A stretch of 6,372 nt of DNA from Leptolyngbyaceae cyanobacterium M65_K2018_010 (GCA_015295885.1 DVEE01000576.1:1-6372); one strand, 5' to 3'; positions 1-5,399 are shown, counted from the first letter of the stretch. Numbers and translations are program-made. Notes: a model not told the origin generated them from the sequence alone.

Positions 1-1
1 C

Positions 2-373
2 TACGTCAACCAATTTGTGCCAGATCTAGAAAAAATTGGCGAAGATTTGATCGAGCAGGCCCTCAACGCCGTGTTGAAAAATCAGGTGGACTTTGGCTTT
101 GATACAGATTTAGAACTCATTGACGGTGAGCTCCTGATCAACCAAATTAGCTTCACCCTCAATCTAATGAAACAGTCCCCCCCGCCGTCGAAAACGGCCC
201 AACAACTGGCGGCGGAGCTAGGGGCCGAAATTCAACGGTTGCAACAAAAACGGCAAGAAACCCTGGGGTCGGCTGATGTCACCCAGGGATTAGTCAGTAA
301 CGATGGTCTTTCCATCTCCAGCGGCTGGACCTCGACCCGCCGACCCAAATCCTCGGACACCCAGAATTCCTAA
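2..373 (+). CDS. C-terminal part of an unrecognised protein, cut by the left edge
   Basis: The frame is open from base 2 through the window edge, reading YVNQF before the GTG at 17, so this is probably the last 123 residues of a longer protein and not a complete 118-residue one. The first half (to about residue 55) looks like a compact fold: a helix with LIEQALNAVL, then FGFDTDLELIDGELLI, which resembles paired strands. It continues into a short Pro/Ser linker, a Gln-rich amphipathic helix near residues 65-87 that could be a coiled coil, and a polar Ser/Thr-rich tail. No signal peptide, membrane segment or catalytic motif is visible in this part. The stop lies only 15 bases from the stop of the convergent hydrolase gene. 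I do not recognise the family and assign no function. It is very likely a real coding region, because the frame is long and the composition is protein-like. Confidence 0.72.
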   Translation, partial: YVNQFVPDLEKIGEDLIEQALNAVLKNQVDFGFDTDLELIDGELLINQISFTLNLMKQSPPPSKTAQQLAAELGAEIQRLQQKRQETLGSADVTQGLVSNDGLSISSGWTSTRRPKSSDTQNS

Positions 374-388
374 GCTTGGCAGTGGATC

Positions 389-1303
389 CTAGGCGGTGGG
401 ATCGGTAAGCTGGCTCTCCCGCCGGGTGGTCGCTGCGGCCTGGAGATCCTTGAGGGTTTGCCAAAAATCGCCACGGTGGAGCCAGCCCACATACCCCGAA
501 TAAAGGCATTCCCCCTGGGCAGACACCACAAAGACATGGTCAATACCCAAGGGATGCCGCCAGACCCGCACAATGGCGCCATCTTCTAGGGTCAGGAACG
601 GGTCAGACAGATGAAAATCTCTCAGATGGGCATCGGTCATACCGGGAATCTGACGCAGTTTTTCAATCACTGGATGGATCGATAGGGGGTCGCTGAAAAC
701 TTCCCCGTCCCAAAACTGCCGAATGGTCTCAACCACCCAGGGATGATACCGCATGGCCCCGTGGCTGAGGCCCTCCATACATAAGAATTGGGCGTTTGGC
801 ACCTTAGTGCTTTCTACGGTAATGGTGCCATCGCTGCCCCCATCCACATCCCCCGCTAAAACTAAGGTGTTAATACGAGCGGCAATACGGCTGGCCATAG
901 AACGGCGATCTTGCCCTAAATCCGCCGCAATGCCCAGCCCCACCTGCAGGGGATCGATGATCCGGCCCAGGTCGGCCCCACCTACCGGGGATGCTATCAA
1001 GACCAGGGAATGGACCCGGTCCCACCATTCTGGGTGGCGATCAAGCACTTCCAGCCAGATCAGCCCGCCCATGGAGTGCCCAATAATCCGCAGCGGCACC
1101 TGGGGCCAGTGCTCCACCACCGGCAGGGCCAACCCTTCCACCTCATCCACCAGGGGGGCCATACGCAGCCAGGTCATGGCGTAGTTTAGGCAAGGGGTGA
1201 CAATTTCAGTGTCTTCGGTGGCGAGATCTTCGGCCAGGGCCACCATTTGCCGGTTGTTATCGGCCCAGCCATGCTGAGCAAACAGAATAAAATCTGGATG
1301 CAT
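389..1303 (-). CDS. alpha/beta-fold hydrolase with a C-terminal extension
   Basis: A 304-residue cytoplasmic serine hydrolase. The N-terminal strand leads into an HGW motif (residues 11-13), where the oxyanion hole is usually formed. The nucleophile elbow is GHSMGG (75-80), with Ser77 as nucleophile. Asp158 in the GGSDGTI segment and His181 in GLSHGAM are the likely remaining triad members; Asp152 or Asp154 are alternatives for the acid. The order and spacing fit lipase/esterase-type hydrolases, but the substrate cannot be read from the sequence. The fold should end near residue 200. About 100 further residues (from EVFSDPL to the end, with VWRHPLGIDHVFVV and GYVGWLHRGDF) form an extension not needed for catalysis. 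The ATG is supported by an AAGGGG Shine-Dalgarno (complement of 1312-1317) 8 bases upstream. No signal peptide is seen. The gene is divergent from the GNAT gene and convergent with the unknown gene at the left edge. Confidence 0.88.
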   Translation of the reverse strand: MHPDFILFAQHGWADNNRQMVALAEDLATEDTEIVTPCLNYAMTWLRMAPLVDEVEGLALPVVEHWPQVPLRIIGHSMGGLIWLEVLDRHPEWWDRVHSLVLIASPVGGADLGRIIDPLQVGLGIAADLGQDRRSMASRIAARINTLVLAGDVDGGSDGTITVESTKVPNAQFLCMEGLSHGAMRYHPWVVETIRQFWDGEVFSDPLSIHPVIEKLRQIPGMTDAHLRDFHLSDPFLTLEDGAIVRVWRHPLGIDHVFVVSAQGECLYSGYVGWLHRGDFWQTLKDLQAAATTRRESQLTDPTA

Positions 1304-1427
1304 TGCTCTATCCCCTTGCTCCTCGCACCAACTATCCCCGGCTCACAGCCCTTGAACCAATCTACTCACCTTGCCAGCTCTTTTTCCGTAACCTGATGCT
1401 AGCCTAAGGACCGAACCGGACCAGCCT

Positions 1428-1895
1428 ATGAAGATTCGCCTGGCCACGGAAACCGACCTACCCACCCTGGCCAGACTCTATCAGCAGACTGTGCGGGTCC
1501 ATGCCCCGGCCTTCTACACCCCCGCTCAAACCGCTGAATGGGCCTCCTTTGGGGCTGATAGCCAGCGTTTTCGACACTTTATCCTGGGCGTGACCACCTA
1601 TGTGGCTGAAGAGGCCACCGGCCTCCTCGGGTTTGCCGGGTTCAGTGGCCGTGGCCATATTGCCTCGGTCTATGTGCGTCATGACTGGGTACGGCGGGGA
1701 ATTGGTTCGAGGTTACTGGCAAGGGTGCTCAGCCAGGCCCAGCAACAGGGGATCACGCGACTCTATACTGAGGCCAGCGAGTTCAGCCTTGGGCTGTTTC
1801 AGAAATTTGGCTTTTCCCTCTACGACACCGAGTGGGTCGACCGCGGTGGGGTTCAGTTCGAGCGCTACTTGCTGGAGCGTATCCAACTGCCCTAG
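1428..1895 (+). CDS. GNAT-family N-acetyltransferase (YafP-like)
   Basis: A 155-residue single-domain acetyltransferase of the GNAT superfamily, which transfers an acetyl group from acetyl-CoA to an amine. The N-terminal IRLATETDLPTLARLY segment is the usual first strand and helix. The central strands (TYVAEEATGLLGFAGF, then GHIASVYVR) lead into motif A, where RRGIGS (89-94) is the pyrophosphate-binding R-x-x-G-x-G/A loop. LYTEASEFSLGLFQKFGF (112-129) is the motif B region with the common FxxxGF ending. The YTPAQTAEWA segment near residue 30 resembles that of YafP-like acetyltransferases. The length matches the family. The acceptor substrate is unknown. The ATG lies next to the characteristic MKIR start. 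No good Shine-Dalgarno is close; the AGGA near 1407 is too far. The gene stands alone, with the hydrolase divergent upstream and a tRNA gene convergent downstream. Confidence 0.9.
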   Translation: MKIRLATETDLPTLARLYQQTVRVHAPAFYTPAQTAEWASFGADSQRFRHFILGVTTYVAEEATGLLGFAGFSGRGHIASVYVRHDWVRRGIGSRLLARVLSQAQQQGITRLYTEASEFSLGLFQKFGFSLYDTEWVDRGGVQFERYLLERIQLP

Positions 1896-2028
1896 ATCTG
1901 CGCCCTCGCCACTGCCAAGGAGACAACCCTGTTCAGCCAGTTGGGCTAGCCGACGGCATAGTCCAACCCGCCTGACCCGCATCCAGTCCTAGCTCGACCT
2001 GAGGGATAGAGGCCATGATTCCAGGCTA

Positions 2029-2112
2029 CGGAGAGGGTGGGATTCGAACCCACGGTCCTTTTGGGACACCCGATTTCAAGTCGGGCGCATTCGACCACTC
2101 TGCCACCTCTCC
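2029..2112 (-). tRNA. tRNA-Ser, anticodon UGA
   Basis: Read on the minus strand, GGAGAGG (2112-2106) pairs perfectly with CCTCTCC (2036-2030) as the acceptor stem. A short GCA/TGC D stem follows. The anticodon stem is CCCGA/TCGGG around the loop CTTGAAA, giving anticodon TGA at 2078-2076. A long variable arm (GTCC, loop CAAAA, GGAC) is diagnostic of a class II tRNA. The T arm is GTGGG-TTCGAAT-CCCAC. The discriminator base is G (complement of 2029), as expected for tRNA-Ser. CCA is not encoded: TAG follows. It decodes UCA and, by wobble, other UCN codons. All stems are intact, so the gene should be functional. Confidence 0.97.
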
Positions 2113-2130
2113 AGGGGGACTTGTCTTTCA

Positions 2131-2139
2131 GTTATATCA
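2131..2139 (-). promoter_or_regulatory. extended -10 promoter element for tRNA-Ser
   Basis: On the minus strand, TG-A-TATAAC (2139-2131) matches the extended -10 pattern TGnTATAAT with one mismatch. Its downstream edge is 18 bases from the 5' end of the tRNA, so transcription would begin about 10 bases before the mature tRNA. No good -35 hexamer is present 16-18 bases upstream, which is tolerable for an extended -10 promoter. This rests on motif and position only. Confidence 0.5.
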
Positions 2140-2359
2140 CCCCTGGGGGCGAAGTCTCAGGCAGGGGGCTGCCCTAGCCTGGCCAAGGGAGTGCGGGGTC
2201 GAATCGGGGGGCCATGCGGCAGCAGTGTGACAGCCAACCCACAGGCACAAGGGGCCTCTCCCCAGGCTGCTGATCCAGGCAAAATACGGTCAGTCTGGAA
2301 ACAGGCTGTTGAGGAGCCACAACCTTGATTTCTGCCCGTCTACAGCGGTAAGAGGTGCT

Positions 2360-2396
2360 GCAAAGTTTTGACGGCTTTGCCCCTGGCCCATCTATG
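2360..2396 (+). promoter_or_regulatory. candidate sigG promoter with a dyad around the -35 box
   Basis: TTGACG (2368-2373) matches the -35 consensus at five of six positions. A 17-base spacer leads to TCTATG (2391-2396), a weak -10 match. The -35 box lies in the 9-base loop of a perfect inverted repeat, GCAAAG (2360-2365) and CTTTGC (2375-2380). A protein bound to the dyad would cover the -35 box. The promoter would begin transcription near 2403, only about 14 bases before the start codon and right at the AGGAG. That leader is very short, so this may not be the main start site. Confidence 0.3.
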
Positions 2397-2403
2397 GAAG
2401 TTC

Positions 2404-2408
2404 AGGAG
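2404..2408 (+). promoter_or_regulatory. ribosome binding site fixing the sigG start
   Basis: AGGAG sits 8 bases before the ATG at 2417. This is the clearest Shine-Dalgarno in the window and supports this ATG over internal starts, giving the sigma factor an N-terminal tail of about 20 residues ahead of the conserved region. Confidence 0.75.
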
Positions 2409-2416
2409 TTTTCCCT

Positions 2417-3064
2417 ATGTTCTCGACCTGGTCTATATCCCTAGGGGTTGCCAAGCCCTTGGCTGACCCCAGCCAGTTGACGAATGCGGAATTGGTCGCC
2501 CTCTGCCAACAGCGTTTGCGCCCAGAACGAGAGCTATTTGCCGAACTACTGCGCCGCTACCAGGGCCATGTCGACAAATTGCTTTACCATTTGGCTCCCG
2601 ATTGGCCCGATCGGTCTGACCTGGCCCAGGAAGTTTGGATCAGAGTGTATCGCAACCTGCGGCGGCTCAACGAACCCGCCAAGTTTAAGGGGTGGCTGGG
2701 TCGCATTACCACCAATCTCTTCTACGATGAGTTGCGGCGGCGCAAGCGGTACCATACGGCCCTGTCCCTCGATGCCCCCCTAAATCTTGAAGATGGGACC
2801 ATCGACTGGGATGTGCCGGCTACGGGGCCGGGGCCTGTGGATGTGTTAATGACCCAAGAGTTTTATCACCACTTGCACCAGGCCATTGCCGAGCTGCCAG
2901 ACGTGTTTCGCACGGCCATTGTGCTGCGCGAAATCCAGGGTCTCTCCTACGAGGAAATTGCTGAAATCACTGGGGTTTCCCTGGGTACGGTTAAATCTCG
3001 CATTGCCAGGGCCCGGCAACGGCTACAGGGGGATCTACAACCTTACCTAGACGGCTCCAGCTAA
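2417..3064 (+). CDS. sigG: ECF (group 3) RNA polymerase sigma factor, SigG type
   Basis: A 215-residue ECF sigma factor, which directs RNA polymerase to a stress regulon. Sigma region 2 spans about residues 37-112: the helix FAELLRRYQGHVDKLLYHL, the region 2.2 core DLAQEVWIRVYRNLRRL (68-84), and GWLGRITTNLFYDELRRRKR (92-111), which contacts the -10 element. A variable linker (about 113-145, LSLDAPLNLEDG) follows. Sigma region 4 spans about 150-205, with the helix-turn-helix SYEEIAEITGVSLGTVKSRI (177-196) for the -35 element. Length and both signatures match cyanobacterial SigG as I recall it. The next gene on the same strand encodes a SapG-like anti-sigma factor, and this pairing strongly supports the assignment. 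In cyanobacteria SigG is linked to cell-envelope stress and its activity is held in check by SapG. AGGAG at 2404 supports the start. The intergenic distance to the anti-sigma gene is long (273 bases), so separate transcription is possible. Confidence 0.9.
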   Translation: MFSTWSISLGVAKPLADPSQLTNAELVALCQQRLRPERELFAELLRRYQGHVDKLLYHLAPDWPDRSDLAQEVWIRVYRNLRRLNEPAKFKGWLGRITTNLFYDELRRRKRYHTALSLDAPLNLEDGTIDWDVPATGPGPVDVLMTQEFYHHLHQAIAELPDVFRTAIVLREIQGLSYEEIAEITGVSLGTVKSRIARARQRLQGDLQPYLDGSS

Positions 3065-3121
3065 GCCGCTCTCCAGGGCTTGCCTTACCCCTAGGTTGGG
3101 CTGAGGGCAGGGGCTGGCTAA

Positions 3122-3135
3122 CCAGGAGGTCCTGG
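3122..3135. repeat. short perfect inverted repeat downstream of sigG
   Basis: CCAGGA-GG-TCCTGG is a 14-base palindrome 57 bases after the sigma factor stop. A second, weaker dyad (CTGG-CTAA-CCAG) overlaps its left arm. No U-rich tract follows, so it is not a classical terminator. It could attenuate read-through from sigG into the anti-sigma gene, or be incidental in GC-rich DNA. Confidence 0.3.
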
Positions 3136-3225
3136 GCCTGGGCCTGACAAGGCTGGGGGTAGATTTCTGGGGGCCAGTTTAACCAGGTTTCATAATTTCT
3201 TTAAGCAAAACAACCTAGGTCACTG

Positions 3226-3258
3226 TTACCGATTTTTGAACATTCCGATTATGATCGG
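3226..3258 (+). promoter_or_regulatory. candidate promoter of the anti-sigma gene with a dyad over the -10 box
   Basis: TATGAT (3250-3255) is a good -10 hexamer. TTACCG (3226-3231) lies 18 bases upstream as a modest -35. The -10 box sits inside a perfect inverted repeat, CCGAT (3245-3249), TATG, ATCGG (3254-3258), which could be an operator. CCGATT also occurs at 3229-3234, 16 bases before its copy at 3245-3250. A second -10-like box, CATAAT, lies at 3191-3196 without a recognisable -35. Transcription from TATGAT would start near 3262 and give a leader of roughly 75-100 bases. Assigned by motif only. Confidence 0.35.
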
Positions 3259-3288
3259 TAGCGGCAGTTGAAGTGCGATCAGTAGGGG
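3253..3288. repeat. imperfect 12-base direct repeat, 24-base period
   Basis: GATCGGTAGCGG (3253-3264) and GATCAGTAGGGG (3277-3288) agree at 10 of 12 positions and start 24 bases apart, between the candidate -10 box and the leader hairpin of the anti-sigma gene. Spacing of about two helical turns places both copies on nearly the same face of the DNA, as for cooperative regulator sites. Chance is a real alternative at this length. Confidence 0.35.
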
Positions 3289-3306
3289 CCCATCCCAGGG
3301 ATGGGC
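3288..3306 (+). promoter_or_regulatory. perfect hairpin in the anti-sigma gene leader
   Basis: GCCCATCCC-A-GGGATGGGC is a perfect 9-base inverted repeat around one base; as RNA it would fold as an 8-bp, GC-rich stem with a CAG triloop. It ends 31 bases before the ATG at 3338. No U tract follows, so a classical terminator is unlikely. A translational control element, an RNA stabiliser or an attenuator are all possible. Confidence 0.45.
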
Positions 3307-3337
3307 AACCTAACCGAGGCTACTGCCGTCTAGTGTA

Positions 3338-3940
3338 ATGACTTTAGGTGCTGCTTTCGGTATGTCCACCTCCCCTTACACGCCTGGTGCGTTTCATCAT
3401 CAATCTACCGATGACTCTCAACCCGACCGGTTACTAGACCCTGCGGGTGAGGTTGTTTCAGAACCCGATGTGATGAAACGCGATCGCTTTGAGCTTTTGA
3501 GCGCTTTTCTGGATGGGGAGGTTACCCCTGAAGAGCGAACGTTGGTACAAAGTTGGCTCAGCACCGATCCAACCGCCAAGGGTCTGTACAACCGTTTGAT
3601 GACCCTGCGTAACGGTCTGCGTAGAGATGCCGGCTTCCCCTGCTGTGACGCAGAAGTCACCTTAGCCTGTGTCTTTCAGGGTCTGAACCGGCGCTTTCGC
3701 ATGGTTAGCATGGCCAGCATTGGGGTGATTGCGATTGGGGCCATCCAGTTGCTCTCCGGCCAGGGCCGTTCTGGCTATACTCCCCGGCCCTCGATGGCAG
3801 AGTCCGCTCCCCCACCCCCGGCCTTGCAGATTGCCCTAGATCAGCCTGCGTTCCCTATTCCTACCCTGCCTGTGGCTGCCCCAGGTGATGGCTCGACCCT
3901 GCCCCATTCCGGTTCTTTGCCCGTAGACTCTGAACTTTAA
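3338..3940 (+). CDS. sapG: anti-sigma factor, SapG-like, single membrane span
   Basis: A 200-residue protein next to, and on the same strand as, the ECF sigma gene. The segment MKRDRFELLSAFLDGEVTPE (residues 46-65) is the signature N-terminal helix of anti-sigma factors, which binds the sigma factor. The anti-sigma domain continues to about residue 120 (VQSWLSTDPTAKGLYNRLMTLRNGL in two runs of helix). A single hydrophobic segment near 122-140 (MVSMASIGVIAIGAIQLL) should anchor it in the cytoplasmic membrane. A Pro/Ala/Ser-rich tail would lie outside. The zinc-binding HxxxCxxC motif of ZAS anti-sigma factors is absent; the only cysteines are 102, 103 and 111. By analogy with SapG it should sequester SigG until envelope stress releases it. 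The start is uncertain: ATG 3338 has GAGG 18 bases upstream, ATG 3362 has AGG 13 bases upstream, and ATG 3473 would begin at the core motif. Confidence 0.8.
   Translation: MTLGAAFGMSTSPYTPGAFHHQSTDDSQPDRLLDPAGEVVSEPDVMKRDRFELLSAFLDGEVTPEERTLVQSWLSTDPTAKGLYNRLMTLRNGLRRDAGFPCCDAEVTLACVFQGLNRRFRMVSMASIGVIAIGAIQLLSGQGRSGYTPRPSMAESAPPPPALQIALDQPAFPIPTLPVAAPGDGSTLPHSGSLPVDSEL
3480..3487. repeat. HIP1 octamer
   Basis: GCGATCGC, the highly iterated palindrome of many cyanobacterial genomes, here inside the anti-sigma gene at the KRDRF codons. It supports cyanobacterial origin. Confidence 0.7.
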
Positions 3941-3942
3941 GT

Positions 3943-3985
3943 TCCCTGGGGAATTTCCCCCGGGGAGTCCTGGACTACCTCCAGG
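3943..3985 (+). terminator. two tandem hairpins after the anti-sigma gene
   Basis: Three bases after the stop, TCCCTGGGG (3943-3951) pairs with CCCCGGGGA (3958-3966) as a 9-bp stem with one G-U pair. CCTGGA (3969-3974) then pairs with TCCAGG (3980-3985) around a 5-base loop. No U tract follows, but cyanobacterial terminators often lack one. The position immediately after the stop favours 3' end formation or mRNA stabilisation. Confidence 0.45.
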
Positions 3986-4034
3986 GTCAAATGTGATGAG
4001 CCTCTTAAGTTTCAAGAAGGCTCTTGTTTCCGGC

Positions 4035-4043
4035 TGCTATCAT
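4035..4043 (+). promoter_or_regulatory. candidate extended -10 element for the metallopeptidase gene
   Basis: TG-C-TATCAT matches the extended -10 pattern TGnTATAAT with one mismatch, about 50 bases before the ATG at 4093. No -35 hexamer is convincing at 16-18 bases upstream. Assigned by motif only. Confidence 0.3.
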
Positions 4044-4092
4044 TTCACCAGCACAACTGTTCTCACCTTGCCCTGATTTAAGCACTAAGGCC

Positions 4093-4753
4093 ATGTTCTT
4101 CGATCCCATTTATCTGCTGCTCATGATTCCCGGCATGCTGCTGATGTTCTGGGCCCAAAGTAAGGTCAAAGGGACCTATCGCCGCTATGCCCAGGTGCCC
4201 TCCACCATGGGGATGACCGGGGCGCAGGTGGCCCAAACGATTTTGGCGCAGAAGGGCATCCGGGAAGTCAAAGTTAACGGACCACTACGACCCCGGGGCC
4301 AAGGCCGTGCGACTGTCCCAGGGGATTTATGGTTCGAGTTCCCTGGCGGCGGCGGCGGTGGCCGCCCACGAATGCGGTCACGTGCTGCAGGATTTTCAAG
4401 GCTATAAGTTTATGAATCTGCGGGCTGCCCTGGTACCTGTGGTGAATTTGGGTTCTCGCCTGGGGCCCCTGCTAATTATGGCTGGGCTGATTTTTAATAT
4501 CCTTTACCTGGCCTGGCTGGGAGTGCTCTTCTTTGCTGCCGTGTTGGTGTTCCATATCGTCACCTTGCCGGTGGAGTTTGACGCCTCTAGCCGGGCGCTA
4601 CGGCTGGTGGACGAACTGGGCATTCTCCAGGGAGATGAGCGGAAAGGGGCTCGGGCCGTGTTAACGGCGGCGGCCTGGACCTATGTAGCCACCGCTTTCT
4701 ACGCCTTCTTGAACCTGCTCTACTACATTGTGTTAATCAATCGCCGCCGCTAG
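4093..4753 (+). pseudogene. membrane zinc metallopeptidase (YugP / DUF2227 type), frame broken
   Basis: Two frames together encode one protein of the Zn_peptidase_2 family, membrane-bound HEXXH proteases related to Bacillus YugP. From ATG 4093 the first frame gives MFFDPIYLLLMIPGMLLMFW (membrane span), AQSKVKGTYRRY, GMTGAQVAQTIL and ends in homology at VKV (about 4275). The second frame resumes at LTDHYDP (from 4274), then RLSQGIYGSSSLAAAAVAAH, the catalytic HECGH (4367-4381), two or more membrane segments, LPVEFDASSRAL (the Glu is the likely third zinc ligand) and a final span to the stop at 4753. The family normally has about six or seven residues between VKV and LTDHYDP; here only one base separates AAA from TTA. 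About 20 bases (3n+2) therefore appear deleted. Without frame correction the product is an N-terminal fragment ending at 4407 with no active site. Length and conservation are otherwise normal, so the break is recent or a sequence error. Confidence 0.85.
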
Positions 4754-4785
4754 TCTCGGTGCTGGAACCTGGCCTGGGGGAGGCT

Positions 4786-5370
4786 CTAAAACCGGGACCC
4801 CGGTTGCTGGAGAAATTCGGCTTCCTCAAGGGTTGTCTCGCGCCCAAGAATTTCGTTGCGGTGGGGAAAGCGGCCAAAACGTTGAATCACCTGCCGATGG
4901 CGGTGAGCGTAGTCTAGGGCAGTCTCAAAGTCAGACTGCTGATGGTGGAGGGCCGTCATCAAAGCCACACACTGATCCTGATGGCTCAGATTTTCGCTGT
5001 GCTCTAGGGGCAAGTAGAAAAAGAGCCGTTCTACGGGCCGCACCGCCTGGTCAAACCCCTGTTGAAGGGCCTGTTGGGCCACAGTTAGAGCCAGGCCATC
5101 GGTGGCAAAGCTGCGGGGGGTGCCGCGAAACAGGTTGCGGGGAAACTGATCTAGCAGCAAGATCAGGGCCAGGCAGGGGCGAGGGGTTTGTTGCCAGGCC
5201 GTCAACTGGCCCCTGGCCGCGGCTTCATAGTCGGGCAAAAAGTGTTGCTGCAGGATAGCGTCAAAGTCAGGGTCTTTGCTAAACCAGATGGGTCGCTGGC
5301 GGCCGTACTCGCTGTCGGGCCGGTGGGGATCATCAAACCAAAAGGTGAGGATGGCGTTGACTCGATCCAT
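4786..5370 (-). CDS. DUF924 family protein
   Basis: A 194-residue protein that matches the DUF924 family (all-helical, TPR-like) along its full length. Hallmarks in order are ILTFWF (7-12), PIWFSKDPDFDAIL (27-40), LALILLLDQFPRNLFRGTPR (67-86) with FATD following, RLFFYLPLEHSENL (115-128), YAHRHRQVIQRFGRFPHRN (154-172) and ILGRETTLEEAEFL (174-187). The family is widespread in bacteria and also found in eukaryotes; its biochemical role is not established and none is assigned here. No signal peptide or membrane span is present, so it should be cytoplasmic. It starts 29 bases after the stop of the metallophosphoesterase on the same strand, so the two are probably co-transcribed. Unusually, no Shine-Dalgarno precedes the ATG: the upstream bases on this strand are a pyrimidine tract, CCCCCCTCCT. 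Confidence 0.95.
   Translation of the reverse strand: MDRVNAILTFWFDDPHRPDSEYGRQRPIWFSKDPDFDAILQQHFLPDYEAAARGQLTAWQQTPRPCLALILLLDQFPRNLFRGTPRSFATDGLALTVAQQALQQGFDQAVRPVERLFFYLPLEHSENLSHQDQCVALMTALHHQQSDFETALDYAHRHRQVIQRFGRFPHRNEILGRETTLEEAEFLQQPGSRF
4790..4805 (-). terminator. hairpin at the 3' end of the DUF924 gene
   Basis: AACCGGG (4790-4796) and CCCGGTT (4799-4805) form a perfect 7-base inverted repeat around two bases. On the minus strand the stem is followed by TT and then the TAG stop, so it overlaps the last codons (PGSRF) and has only a short T run. It lies between two convergent genes. This could be a weak or bidirectional terminator. Confidence 0.3.
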
Positions 5371-5399
5371 AGGAGGGGGGAGATAGTCGAGGTGGTAGG

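Larger units (their letters stand above)
2113..2416. other. 304-base intergenic region between tRNA-Ser and the sigma factor gene
   Basis: I see no credible gene here. The left end holds the tRNA promoter (minus strand). The middle is GC-rich and without clear structure, apart from an 11-base perfect palindrome, AACAG-G-CTGTT, at 2300-2310. The right end holds the candidate promoter, dyad and ribosome binding site of the sigma factor gene, listed separately. Confidence 0.6.

Noticed and set aside
753..1184. A 143-codon + strand frame opposite the alpha/beta hydrolase.
   Set aside because: It is rich in Ser, Arg, Pro and Thr, has no fold or motif, and lies wholly antisense to a well-supported gene; a GC-driven shadow.
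1304..1427. Promoters for the divergent hydrolase and GNAT genes.
   Set aside because: Several weak hexamers exist on both strands (for example TTGCCA on +, TAGATT on -), but none has a good partner at the right spacing.
1600..1992. A 130-codon + strand frame overlapping the GNAT gene and running into the intergenic region.
   Set aside because: It is a shifted reading of the GNAT gene with Ser/Arg-rich composition and no recognisable domain.
1896..2028. A small RNA or tRNA terminator between the GNAT gene and tRNA-Ser.
   Set aside because: Only a 5-base inverted repeat with a 20-base loop (GTTGG/CCAAC) is visible, with no T run on the minus strand.
2015..2230. A 71-codon + strand frame containing GEGGIRTHGPFGTPDFKSG.
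   Set aside because: This peptide is the antisense translation of tRNA-Ser, a well-known false gene call.
4265..4290. Programmed +1 frameshifting as the explanation for the split metallopeptidase.
   Set aside because: Conserved residues between VKV and LTDHYDP are missing, which a ribosomal shift would not explain; no typical slippery or stop-codon context is seen. A deletion fits better.
4345..4358. A GGC trinucleotide run as a possible unstable repeat or source of the frame change.
   Set aside because: It encodes the family-typical Ala-rich segment just before HECGH and lies about 70 bases downstream of the frame change.
4833..5258. A 141-codon + strand frame opposite DUF924.
   Set aside because: Low-complexity Gly/Arg/Ser composition, and antisense to a gene conserved along its full length.
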